From an uncultured Bacteroidia bacterium (GTDB lineage Bacteria > Bacteroidota > Bacteroidia > Bacteroidales > F082): a stretch of DNA of 64,000 nucleotides. Made by a program: the position numbers and the translations under genes. Under the pieces are notes generated by a model, which saw only the letters and a list, made by a program, of their open reading frames with translations, had not been told where the DNA came from and did not search any database. Within the stretch, counting starts at the first letter, position 1; the number at the start of each line of letters is the position of its first letter. The stretch is from NCBI GenBank assembly GCA_902786745.1, contig CADADR010000005.1, forward strand, positions 1-64,000, written 5' to 3'. Positions 1-7,146 of this stretch are shown here, one piece after another.

Positions 1-92
1 TGAACATGTCACAGTTCACTGCCGGCATGTACATGGTCCGCGTCTACACTGAAAGCGGTGTGACCGTCAAGCGCGTCACTGTCATGCAATAA
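1..92 (+). CDS. C-terminal end of a T9SS-secreted protein (5' truncated by window)
   Basis: The first 92 bases read in one frame (codons from base 3) to a TAA at 90-92. The peptide contains GMYMVRVYTESGVTVKRVTV, the typical end of a type IX secretion sorting domain: a G-x-Y-x-V-R strand followed by a short K/R-rich strand. The rest of the protein lies outside the window, so its function cannot be told. By family knowledge the domain is removed by the sortase PorU after outer-membrane export. Confidence 0.75.
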   Translation, partial: NMSQFTAGMYMVRVYTESGVTVKRVTVMQ

Positions 93-125
93 ATGACACT
101 GCGGGATTGACTCCCGCAAAAAATT

Positions 126-157
126 GGGCGGTTCCCTTCGGGGAGCCGCCCTTTTTT
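126..157 (+). terminator. Rho-independent terminator after the T9SS cargo gene
   Basis: An 11-bp stem (126-136 with 141-151, one G-T pair) with a TTCG loop is followed by six T. It lies 34 bases after the stop codon of the upstream gene and before sufE. Confidence 0.85.
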
Positions 158-215
158 ATTATTTTTGCGGAACGGTTTTTGATGGCTTTTATGCCGCAAA
201 ATAGATTTCAGAATT

Positions 216-638
216 ATGACAATCAAGGAAATACAAGATGGTATCGTAGAGGATTTCTCCATGTTCGACGACTGGATGGATCGCTACGCTATGCTGATAG
301 AGATGGGGAAGGAGTGCCCCATCATCGACGACAAGTACCGCGACGAGGCGCATCTCATCAACGGATGCCAGTCGCGCGTATGGCTCAACGCCGAATTGAA
401 GGACGGAAAGGTGTACTATAGCGCCGACAGCGATGCCGTCATCACCAAAGGCATCGTGAACCTGCTGATTAAGGTTTTCTCGGGTCAGACGCCAGAGGAC
501 ATCCTTGCCGCCGACCTCTCGTTCTTGGATGAGATCGGTCTGAAGGAGCATTTGTCGCCAACACGTTCCAACGGCCTCTTGGCCATGCTGAAACAGATGC
601 TACTCTATGCAGAGGCTTTTAAACTTAAGGAGGGATAG
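216..638 (+). CDS. sufE: Cysteine desulfuration protein SufE
   Basis: 140 residues, the normal SufE length. SufE takes persulfide sulfur from the SufS cysteine desulfurase and passes it to the SufBCD scaffold for Fe-S cluster assembly in the cytoplasm. The acceptor cysteine is Cys51 in INGCQSRVWL, the family signature. The N-terminal helix and the DDWMDRYAMLIEMGK segment also match the family. The next gene, a DUF59 protein, starts three bases after the stop, so the two are probably co-transcribed. No sufS or sufBCD is nearby, so the pair is detached from the main suf operon. Confidence 0.93.
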   Translation: MTIKEIQDGIVEDFSMFDDWMDRYAMLIEMGKECPIIDDKYRDEAHLINGCQSRVWLNAELKDGKVYYSADSDAVITKGIVNLLIKVFSGQTPEDILAADLSFLDEIGLKEHLSPTRSNGLLAMLKQMLLYAEAFKLKEG

Positions 639-640
639 TC

Positions 641-1000
641 ATGACAAAGGAAGAAGTGAATACCTTAAAAGAGACCGTGATTTCGGTCCTGAAGACCATA
701 TACGACCCCGAAATACCCGTCGACATTTGGACACTGCACCTGATTTATGGTGTAGATGTCGATGAAGAGGGAAATGTAAAAATAGTGATGACAGTGACGG
801 CCCCCAACTGTCCCGTTGCCGAAGTGTTGCCTGCCGAGGTGAGAAACCGTGTGCAGGCCATCATGGGCGTGAAACACGTCGATGTGGAGCTTACCTTCGA
901 CCCCGTTTGGAGCATCGACATGCTCTCCGACGAAGCCAAGGCTGAATTGGGCTTGGATGGGGACTATGGCAGCTTCTCTGCGTCAGACTTCCTGTATTAA
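641..1000 (+). CDS. DUF59/MIP18-family Fe-S assembly factor (SufT-like)
   Basis: 119 residues. The DPEIPVDIWTLHLIY segment (22-36) and TAPNCPVA with Cys57 are the two hallmarks of the DUF59 (PaaD/SufT/MIP18) fold, used in maturation or transfer of Fe-S clusters. It starts two bases after the sufE stop, which supports a role in the same pathway. The gene ends tail-to-tail with the choline-kinase-like gene, the two stop codons overlapping at 997-1000. The exact subfamily (SufT or another MIP18-like factor) cannot be fixed here. Confidence 0.88.
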   Translation: MTKEEVNTLKETVISVLKTIYDPEIPVDIWTLHLIYGVDVDEEGNVKIVMTVTAPNCPVAEVLPAEVRNRVQAIMGVKHVDVELTFDPVWSIDMLSDEAKAELGLDGDYGSFSASDFLY

Positions 1001-1866
1001 AGGTTGTCATAATTATCCAACAAATCCTTCGCCATTCCGAGGAACATAAACGCCACGGCGTTGAAGTCCATGTTGAGGTCCTTGCTGAGGCCCACACGGT
1101 CCTTGAAGATGGCCACGTTGAACCATTGCAGGCACTGGAAGGCGCGATGGAAATAGAGGCGTTGCAGCTCTTCCTTGGTGGGTTTGTGACCCACGTAGGC
1201 CTCCAGTAGGGCCAAGGCCTTATCGAAGCCCACATTGCCGTAGCAAGCGATGTCGTAGAAGGGATCGTTCATGCCGGCAAATTCCCAGTCCAAGACGTAA
1301 AGCTTGTCGCCACTGATGACGAGGTTGGTGGGTTGGTAGTCGCAGTGGCAAGGCACCTTGGGCACGTTGACTTGGGTGGCACGGATGGCGTCGAGTTTCT
1401 TGCGGAGGTCGAGGTATTCCTGAGGGAAGACATAGCCCGTCTCAACGCAGTAGCGTTGGTCGTCGTCCAAGCGGCCGAAGGCGTTGTAGTCGCGGAACTT
1501 CATGTCGCTGTTGTGGATCTTCTTCAGTGCTTTCACCGACATCTCGTTGTAGGAGACCACGTCGGTGGTGCTCATGATGGTGCCTTCCACATATTCGGCC
1601 AGTTTCTCGCCCGAGCGAATCTCCACATATTCAGTGATGTTGTTCAATCCCAAGCGGTTGACTTCCTGGATGTTGGCCCATTCCTCTTCGCGGTCGACAA
1701 ACTTCTCGGCAAACTTGCCAGGCACACGGTAGGTGAATTTCTTGCCTTCACATTCAACGACGTAGGTGTAGTTGCTCATGCCGCCTTCGAGACGCATCAC
1801 AATCTTGGCATCGTGGGCATGGAGTAGTGCGTTCACTCTAAAAACGATATAGTCTTCAATAGTCAT
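997..1866 (-). CDS. Choline/ethanolamine kinase-like phosphotransferase (LicA-like)
   Basis: 289 residues with the aminoglycoside/choline kinase fold. The N-terminal lobe has a glycine-rich loop LEGGMSNYTY. The catalytic loop is HCDYQPTNLV (174-183), and the metal-binding VLDWE has Asp193, followed by DPFYDIACYGN. The likely reaction is ATP-dependent phosphorylation of choline or a similar amino alcohol, which in bacteria can feed surface phosphocholine. No cytidylyltransferase or transferase partner is adjacent, so the substrate is an inference. It is convergent with the DUF59 gene. Confidence 0.8.
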   Translation of the reverse strand: MTIEDYIVFRVNALLHAHDAKIVMRLEGGMSNYTYVVECEGKKFTYRVPGKFAEKFVDREEEWANIQEVNRLGLNNITEYVEIRSGEKLAEYVEGTIMSTTDVVSYNEMSVKALKKIHNSDMKFRDYNAFGRLDDDQRYCVETGYVFPQEYLDLRKKLDAIRATQVNVPKVPCHCDYQPTNLVISGDKLYVLDWEFAGMNDPFYDIACYGNVGFDKALALLEAYVGHKPTKEELQRLYFHRAFQCLQWFNVAIFKDRVGLSKDLNMDFNAVAFMFLGMAKDLLDNYDNL

Positions 1867-1928
1867 GGTAGTATATGTTTAATAAGTAAAATCTAAATGG
1901 TCGGCAAAATTACATTTATTTCCCGTAG

Positions 1929-1961
1929 TTTGTTCATATTGGGAAAAATATTGTACTTTTG
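1929..1961 (+). promoter_or_regulatory. Promoter of tRNA-Ala
   Basis: TTTG at 1929-1932, a 21-base spacer and TACTTTTG at 1954-1961 match the Bacteroidota -33/-7 promoter (TTTG, 19-21 bases, TAnnTTTG). The expected start is a few bases before the tRNA at 1973. Confidence 0.8.
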
Positions 1962-1972
1962 CAGCCTCAAAA

Positions 1973-2045
1973 GGGGATTTAGTTCATCTGGTAGAACGTC
2001 AGGTTCGCAATCTGAAGGTGGCCGGTTCGAGTCCGGTAATCTCCA
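1973..2045 (+). tRNA. tRNA-Ala (anticodon CGC)
   Basis: A full cloverleaf can be drawn. The acceptor stem is 1973-1979 with 2038-2044, including the G3-U70 pair that marks alanine tRNAs. The D arm is GTTC/GAAC, the anticodon stem is 1999-2003/2011-2015 with loop TTCGCAA (anticodon CGC), the variable loop has 5 bases, and the T arm is GCCGG-TTCGAGT-CCGGT. The discriminator is A2045 and no CCA is encoded. The 3' two-thirds of the gene is also read on the opposite strand as the C-terminus of the adjacent serine recombinase, which makes this the probable attachment site of the element to its right. Confidence 0.93.
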
Positions 2046-3588
2046 CTTTGGGGGACAACAGGTCAACTGCTGTCCCCTTGTTGTTTTTATAAGTATCTGA
2101 AAACCTGCGGAATATATCAAAAACTTCGTTCTCGTTTTCGGTTCGATAACCATCAATTTTCTTGTCATACAAAACTCCGTCTGGAAACACCAAAGATTGA
2201 AGGTTTTGCCTAAAATGAAAATCTCCATTTTTCCATAAATCACCTAATTTACAACACATTACAATTATCTTATCAATATATTTCATTTGGTTCGATAAAT
2301 CTTCGGACATTCTTCCCAATTGTATATTGATTTCAGATAGTTTTTCCTCTAATGTTGAAATGGTGACATCATACACATCTTCACTGATTTCACCAATTCC
2401 ATATCTGAATTTTGCCGTCTTGATTTTATTCTCCACTTCGGTTTTCTGCTTGTTAAGTAGGTTCGTTGTTTCCATTCTGGCCTTGTTGCTTTGGTCGAAC
2501 AACTTCGTTAGCAACTTCTTCAATATGGGGTGAAACTCCTTTGGAATGCCATAACTATCCAATAAGCCAATATACTTATTGTGCATCTTTACAACGGACT
2601 GGTTATGCTTACATCCAATCTTGTTGCACTTGTAATAGTCTTTGCCTTTGGCTTTTACTGAATAACCTGTTAGATACCCACCGCAATCGGCACATCTGAC
2701 GTGGCGTTTAAGTGGGAACTTGTCCGTTTCCTCTTTTTGGTCGTATCCAGCTCTTGACTTGCCGTTTATTATTCTGAAAGTCTCTTCATCCACCAAGGGT
2801 TCAAAATTGCCTTTTATCAACACGCCTTCATCAAGTAGTGTGTTTCTTATATAACCACAATAAACAGGGTTCAAGAAAATTTCTGACAACCTCTTTCTAT
2901 TCATGGTTATTCCAAGGGCTTTCAGTCTGTCGCAAATTTCGGGGTTGCTCAATCCTTCGTATGCCTTCCAATAAAATGCCTTTTTCAATATCTTACCCTT
3001 TTCATTCACTTTCAAATGGTGTGTCTTATCCACTTTATAATGGTCGTACCCAAAAGGCGCACGAAAAGGCCATTCTCCACGGAGCAAACAATCTCTTACG
3101 CCGCCAACACACTTGTCTATTCTAATTGTATTGTCAAATTTGGAAAACAACAAGAAAATGTCTTGCATAAACTCACCCGTGGCACTATCTTGGTCAACTG
3201 GCTGTGTGGCACTGACTAAATAAATGCCGTTCTTTTTCAACAATGCTTTCAGCACTGATGCCTCTGGCCCTGTACGGCTAAAGCGTTCATAAGAACTGAC
3301 CAATATGATGTTAATCTCCTTGTCTTTTGAAACATCATCAATCATCTTATTGAACAATTTTCCCATTTTCTTTGCGCTTTCGTGAGTATCTCCATAATGC
3401 TTTTTAATGGTTATTCCGTTGCGCTCCGCATACTCTCGGCATATCTTTTCTTGACTATCCAAGCTACAATTGTTCTGTTCTTGTTCGCCACTGGAGACCC
3501 TTGTCCACAATGCCGCAACCTTGTGGTCTAACTTCGCAAATTCAACTTGCTTTGCTTCTTTCCTCTTCTGTTTTCGTTTCCAAGCCAT
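1999..3588 (-). CDS. Large serine recombinase (integrase of an integrative element)
   Basis: 529 residues. The resolvase-type catalytic domain starts with ALWTRVSS and has its nucleophile at about Ser32. It is followed by a Recombinase domain (about 165-285) and a recombinase zinc ribbon (Cys299, Cys302, Cys321, Cys326). A long coiled-coil region (about 345-430) comes next, as usual for large serine integrases. The last 15 residues, VEITGLEPATFRLRT, are the exact antisense translation of tRNA-Ala, and the TGA stop lies in the anticodon arm (1999-2001). The reading frame therefore runs from the element into its chromosomal target. It overlaps a small upstream gene at 3542-3724. Confidence 0.92.
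   Translation of the reverse strand: MAWKRKQKRKEAKQVEFAKLDHKVAALWTRVSSGEQEQNNCSLDSQEKICREYAERNGITIKKHYGDTHESAKKMGKLFNKMIDDVSKDKEINIILVSSYERFSRTGPEASVLKALLKKNGIYLVSATQPVDQDSATGEFMQDIFLLFSKFDNTIRIDKCVGGVRDCLLRGEWPFRAPFGYDHYKVDKTHHLKVNEKGKILKKAFYWKAYEGLSNPEICDRLKALGITMNRKRLSEIFLNPVYCGYIRNTLLDEGVLIKGNFEPLVDEETFRIINGKSRAGYDQKEETDKFPLKRHVRCADCGGYLTGYSVKAKGKDYYKCNKIGCKHNQSVVKMHNKYIGLLDSYGIPKEFHPILKKLLTKLFDQSNKARMETTNLLNKQKTEVENKIKTAKFRYGIGEISEDVYDVTISTLEEKLSEINIQLGRMSEDLSNQMKYIDKIIVMCCKLGDLWKNGDFHFRQNLQSLVFPDGVLYDKKIDGYRTENENEVFDIFRRFSDTYKNNKGTAVDLLSPKVEITGLEPATFRLRT
2051..2086. terminator. Hairpin terminator beside tRNA-Ala
   Basis: An 11-bp stem (2051-2061 with 2067-2077, one mismatch) is followed by TTGTTGTTTTT on the + strand. 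It would stop tRNA-Ala transcription 6 bases after the tRNA. It also lies inside the 3' coding part of the opposing recombinase gene, so it came with the element. Confidence 0.7.
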
Positions 3589-3724
3589 CGTTTATAGGTT
3601 TTTCAATGTTATTATTCAACAGGATTTGTCCTAACTGGTGGAAAAAGTCTAATACCACCTTCTGTTCGTTTTCGTTAATTCCTAATCTTCTAAAATCTTC
3701 GTCATAATCTTGGTAATTAAGCAT
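3542..3724 (-). CDS. Small protein upstream of and overlapping the serine recombinase
   Basis: 60 residues, acidic to neutral, no recognisable domain. It overlaps the recombinase start by 47 bases in another frame. The gene order and the tight overlap suggest translational coupling and a shared transcript from the AT-rich region above 3725. It could be a recombination directionality factor or a regulator, but nothing in the sequence proves that. No other reading frame covers this region except the recombinase N-terminus. Confidence 0.5.
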   Translation of the reverse strand: MLNYQDYDEDFRRLGINENEQKVVLDFFHQLGQILLNNNIEKPINDGLETKTEEERSKAS

Positions 3725-3788
3725 TCATAACTAAATCATACCCTTTATTATTAACGAAAATATATAAAAATTTTTCGTAAAAAACAAA

Positions 3789-3986
3789 TCACACTATCCT
3801 TCCTGTGCTGGTAAAGTCGCTGCCACTCATTGAAGGCACATCACGCCAATAGTTTTTCATTCCCATCGAAATTCGTTGTTTGGTCATGTCTGATTTCTTC
3901 CTGCCTTTCATCTTGGCACTGATTTTCTTTCGTACTTCCACAGGGCATTCCCTGTATTGCCTCTTGTAGTTCTTTTCCATAGTCAT
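3789..3986 (-). CDS. Small basic protein with NUMOD3-like DNA-binding motif
   Basis: 65 residues, strongly basic. The segment VRKKISAKMKGRKKSD followed by TKQRISMGMKNYW fits the NUMOD3 pattern (K-I-S-x-x-x-K-G-x-x-x-S), a helical DNA-binding module usually found in homing endonucleases. Here it stands alone with no nuclease domain. It lies between the integrase unit and the resolvase in the same direction. A role as a DNA-binding accessory protein of the element is an inference. Confidence 0.55.
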   Translation of the reverse strand: MTMEKNYKRQYRECPVEVRKKISAKMKGRKKSDMTKQRISMGMKNYWRDVPSMSGSDFTSTGRIV

Positions 3987-4290
3987 TTCAATTTTTTCAA
4001 ATTATAATTGTTAGAATTATTATAGTTATTATTTTTTGGTAAAGTTCATTACCAATAATAAGTAGCATGGAAAGGGCAGAAAGTCAATAAAAATCCATTA
4101 AAAAAGTGGAAAAAATATTCATGACCGATTGTTATACCCCTATTCTGCCTACTACCCACCCATAAAATTCAAGGCGGATAACACATGATATAAAGTAAAA
4201 ATTAATCATAATTTATTGATAATTAAGTTAATACATTTTTGAATCTCAACGAAAACCATTAAAAATCAAAAACCAAGATTCATGTATAAA
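3987..4290. other. AT-rich noncoding stretch inside the integrative element
   Basis: About 300 bases without a supported gene. It is very A/T-rich and contains runs resembling AATTATAATT and TTATTATAGTTATTATTTTTT near 4001-4040. It probably holds the promoter for the leftward small genes, but no site stands out clearly. Confidence 0.4.
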
Positions 4291-4914
4291 TTACGATACC
4301 ATTTCCTTCAGTTTTCGAAGGGTGTTTATGGATGTTCCCGTGATTTTCTGCACATTTCGCAACGATATACCCTTTTTCAACAAACGGATTTCCTCGGCAT
4401 ACTCTTCCTTCATCTGCTCATCGGATTTCTTATAGCCCACCTTCCTGCCGACTTTGCCTCCGTTGCTGCGATAATGGTTGTAGCCGCTTTCCATACGGCT
4501 GCGAATAAGCCCACGCTCCATTTGGTTGAACTGGCCGATGATGCCCAAAACAAGTTGAGCAATAGGGTTGATGCTGCCATCCCTTTGCAATGTTTCAAGC
4601 CCATTCTGATGTATATACAAAGAAATCTTATGCTCGGTCAGAAAGTCAATGATGTTCAAGAAATCGGCGGCACGGCGACTGATACGGCTGCACTCATAAA
4701 CAAGTACTCGTTTCACATTGTTGCTGGTCACAAAGTCCAACATTTCCGACATGGCGTTTCGCTCATCCACCTTCTTCGCTCCGCTGATTTTCTCGGTAAA
4801 CTCCGCAACGATTTGATATTCATTGCGTTGAGCGTATGCTCTTAATTCTTCGACCTGTCTATCATAGTCTTGACCTTGCGTTGATACCCTTGCGTAAATG
4901 ACTGCGTTTTCCAT
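4291..4914 (-). CDS. Resolvase/invertase-type small serine recombinase
   Basis: 207 residues. The catalytic N-terminal domain begins MENAVIYARVSTQGQ with nucleophile Ser11, and contains YECSRISRRAADF and the long E helix (LVLGIIGQFNQMERGLIRSRMESG). The C-terminus (about 170-205) is a helix-turn-helix of the Hin/resolvase type (LRNVQKITGTSINTLRKL). It could resolve multimers of the element or invert a segment. It is divergent from the gene at 5057, and the intervening 142 bases contain a 13-bp inverted repeat that could be its site or operator. Confidence 0.88.
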   Translation of the reverse strand: MENAVIYARVSTQGQDYDRQVEELRAYAQRNEYQIVAEFTEKISGAKKVDERNAMSEMLDFVTSNNVKRVLVYECSRISRRAADFLNIIDFLTEHKISLYIHQNGLETLQRDGSINPIAQLVLGIIGQFNQMERGLIRSRMESGYNHYRSNGGKVGRKVGYKKSDEQMKEEYAEEIRLLKKGISLRNVQKITGTSINTLRKLKEMVS

Positions 4915-4951
4915 AGTGATAAGTGTTTAATTAAATCGCTGGCTAAATTAC

Positions 4952-5010
4952 AAATTATTATTTGATACACCAAATAATTTTGAAAGATTTTTTGATACAA
5001 ATAATAATTT
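4952..5010. repeat. Inverted and direct repeats between resolvase and divergent gene
   Basis: AAATTATTATTTG (4952-4964) and CAAATAATAATTT (4998-5010) form a perfect 13-bp inverted repeat. Overlapping them, TTTGATACA occurs directly repeated at 4961-4969 and 4991-4999, 30 bases apart, and again at about 6052-6060 elsewhere in the element. The spacing of about three helical turns suggests protein binding, for example a resolvase site or an operator. This function is inferred. Confidence 0.6.
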
Positions 5011-5033
5011 TTTCGGTTAAAAACATCTATCTT

Positions 5034-5064
5034 CGTGCCAAAATCGGGAAACCACAATGGCACG
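5034..5064 (+). promoter_or_regulatory. Hairpin burying the start codon of the next gene
   Basis: CGTGCCA (5034-5040) pairs perfectly with TGGCACG (5058-5064). The ATG of the + strand gene is at 5057-5059, so two of its bases are in the stem. A near-consensus promoter element TATCTTCG sits at 5028-5035, immediately before. This arrangement could limit translation or form an operator. Confidence 0.4.
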
Positions 5065-5335
5065 AAATGTAATCTATCTTGAATGGAAAGACGGATTTGA
5101 GTTTTACGGCTCGCCTGCATCCATGTATTCAAAACACACGGAGAAAGAACTTGGCATCAACATTCATTCGTTGAACAATGTTTTCTGTCAGATACGAAAA
5201 GAAGGAAGGCCTTTGCAGTACGTAACGAAAACTGGTTTCACCATTCGTAAAGGCGAAATCATTATGAAGGAAACCGAAAACAAGGCCAAGAATTATCTTG
5301 GATTAAAAAGGGAGCAATTGATAGATATTAAGTGA
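5057..5335 (+). CDS. Hypothetical protein of the integrative element
   Basis: 92 residues with no family recognised. The sequence is mixed charged (WKDGFEFYG, KTGFTIRKGEIIMKETENK) without signal peptide or membrane segment. It is the only + strand gene of the element and is divergent from the resolvase. Position next to a repeat-rich control region suggests an element regulator, but there is no direct sign of a DNA-binding motif. Confidence 0.5.
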   Translation: MARNVIYLEWKDGFEFYGSPASMYSKHTEKELGINIHSLNNVFCQIRKEGRPLQYVTKTGFTIRKGEIIMKETENKAKNYLGLKREQLIDIK

Positions 5336-5342
5336 TTGGATT

Positions 5343-5891
5343 TTAATTATGAATATGAAGAGTTATCTGGTTGTTAGCATAAAATAATACAATCATTACT
5401 CCATTGAACATCCATTGATATGTAATGTCACTATTAACCATATTTGGTTCACCTAATATCTTTGCATATTTATCACGGATTTCCATCAAGTAGTCTTTAA
5501 TCATCGTGTTTGGTTTGTTGTTTACATACACCATAATACTATTGAGATTGTTGTTTGCATCAAAGCCTAAAGAGATATAGTCTATCTCTTCAAACTTTTT
5601 TCTGGCAACCTTAATGGTTTTCGAGCCTGTCCCCAACATTTGCATTGCCTCCAAGTCCTTTTTATAATCAAGCATTTCTTTTTGGGTCGCTAAACCAAGA
5701 TGTGTAATCCTTGCCCATACGAAATCGAACGCCTCGCCGATAACCAAACCAAGAAAACCATTTTTTGAGATTGCAAATAATGGTTGAACTAACATAGCGT
5801 CCTTTGTTTTCCCTTTTAACTTCAACACAAGATATTCAACAATTAATGCTAATAAACAAGTACTTAAAATAATAATCGCTGTTGTTTTCAT
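5343..5891 (-). CDS. Membrane-anchored hypothetical protein
   Basis: 182 residues from the ATG at 5889-5891. A TTG start at 5921 would lie inside the promoter element TATCTTTGC (minus strand, 5918-5926), so the shorter start is preferred. Residues 4-26 (TAIIILSTCLLALIVEYLVLKLK) form a membrane anchor. The rest is mostly soluble with a central charged region and a C-terminal beta-rich segment (YQWMFNGVMIVLFYANNQITLHIHN). No family recognised. It ends 7 bases from the convergent gene at 5057-5335. Confidence 0.6.
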   Translation of the reverse strand: MKTTAIIILSTCLLALIVEYLVLKLKGKTKDAMLVQPLFAISKNGFLGLVIGEAFDFVWARITHLGLATQKEMLDYKKDLEAMQMLGTGSKTIKVARKKFEEIDYISLGFDANNNLNSIMVYVNNKPNTMIKDYLMEIRDKYAKILGEPNMVNSDITYQWMFNGVMIVLFYANNQITLHIHN

Positions 5892-6108
5892 GGTTTTATA
5901 ATTTAGGTTTCTTTTATGCAAAGATAAATAAAAATCAAATAGATGCTATTTCGTCAAGAATAATAGTCAATCAAATCTAAATGGTTATAATCACACAAAA
6001 AACAAATCAATTTGAAATCCAAAATAAGATTATACTGATACACACATAGTTTTGATACATTTCATTGTATTCGTGGGGATATGATTGGTGTATTGGTGGG
6101 GGCTATGG

Positions 6109-6999
6109 TTATATCCCTATGGCTGCTTTCGGCTTTCTCAAAATCAAATCCAAATCATACCCTTCTTTAAGGACTATCACCGCATCCAACAAGCCAATAG
6201 ACTTTCTTTTATACGAGAAATGAAGCAATCGAAACAGAAATTCATCGTACATGGATTTCAAAAACGACTGGTCTGTAAGCATATCAACTGAAGGTGACAT
6301 ATCGTATTTCTTAAAGTAACGAAATAGTTCATCGGAACATAATCGTATTTCCATCCTATACAATCGTTTTGGGTTGCCGTAATAGTCACTGATATATGCC
6401 TTTTGGCTCTTTCTAATTTCCTTGTTCTTATCGTAAACCTTCAATGATTTCCTTTTGTCCGCATCGGAAAAACACAAAGAAGGTGGTAATTCTCGCAAAC
6501 TATTGGTTGGGTGAAGAAACAAAAGGCTTTCGATTTCTTGTTTCTTATCCTCAATCTTTGCCCCACATCGTACAACTGAAACACCTTCCGTTTTCAACAA
6601 CTTCTTTATCTTCGGCACTGGATTAAATCCCAAATCACAAGCCAATTCCAATTGGGTGATGTTGTTGATAGCCCCTAATCCTGTCAAATCTTGAAACTCG
6701 TTGAGTAATGCAATGCGCATCGTATTGGAATAGAACACTTGATTATTTATGCTCACCCAACAAAATTTCTTTTCTTTATCGGAATACCTGTCGAATTGCA
6801 AAATGCCAAATTCATGATGCGCATAGGCAATTCCATAGACACCTTCGTATGTTCCATCGGCTTTCCCTCTGACCAAATCAAAATCACCGATATTAAGATG
6901 GTCGGGTTGCTCCTCCATCATTCGCCAAAACTGGTTCTCGTTATCTCTCTTGTAGCATAGTTTTAACCTGTCAATTACAATCTTACAATCCTCAAACAC
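6109..6999 (-). CDS. Probable replication initiator (Rep) of the element
   Basis: 296 residues starting with GTG at 6997-6999; an in-frame stop lies just upstream. The pattern resembles phage/plasmid rolling-circle or Rep_trans-type initiators: an N-terminal IVIDRLKLCYK strand, ITQLELACDL, KVYDKNKEIR, and YRMEIRLCSDELFRYFKKY with conserved Tyr and Glu. This is a family impression rather than a clear motif match. In context it would replicate the excised circular form of the element. It is visibly AT-rich like the rest of the element and unlike the gene that follows. Confidence 0.55.
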   Translation of the reverse strand: MFEDCKIVIDRLKLCYKRDNENQFWRMMEEQPDHLNIGDFDLVRGKADGTYEGVYGIAYAHHEFGILQFDRYSDKEKKFCWVSINNQVFYSNTMRIALLNEFQDLTGLGAINNITQLELACDLGFNPVPKIKKLLKTEGVSVVRCGAKIEDKKQEIESLLFLHPTNSLRELPPSLCFSDADKRKSLKVYDKNKEIRKSQKAYISDYYGNPKRLYRMEIRLCSDELFRYFKKYDMSPSVDMLTDQSFLKSMYDEFLFRLLHFSYKRKSIGLLDAVIVLKEGYDLDLILRKPKAAIGI

Positions 7000-7123
7000 C
7001 CACTATTTATATTATACCCACTTATTAAGCGCATAGTGTTTCTCAATGAAACAAACAATCTTGTTATAATCCTCGAAAAAGTTCGATAATTGGGCAGGAC
7101 ATTCCACGGGGTGAAGCCGCTGA
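7000..7123. other. Probable right boundary region of the integrative element
   Basis: Base composition changes from the AT-rich element to normal genome composition between the Rep gene and the DUF389 gene. A repeat of tRNA-Ala 3' sequence was looked for here and was not found. The right end is therefore placed by composition only. Confidence 0.35.
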
Positions 7124-7146
7124 TTATTCAGTGGCTTTTTCTTTTT
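7116..7146 (+). terminator. Hairpin with T-run overlapping the end of the DUF389 gene
   Basis: GCCGCTGA (7116-7123) pairs with TCAGTGGC (7128-7135), followed by TTTTTCTTTTT on the + strand. It would stop + strand transcripts leaving the element. On the minus strand it contains the stop codon of the DUF389 gene but has no T-run. Confidence 0.5.

Noticed and set aside
4291..4914. Transposase of an insertion sequence
   Set aside because: The protein has the resolvase/invertase layout and no flanking IS ends were seen; no other transposase gene was found in the window.
7000..7123. A second tRNA-Ala 3' end marking the right attachment site
   Set aside because: Only a GTTCGA word near 7081 was found, too short to call an attachment repeat.
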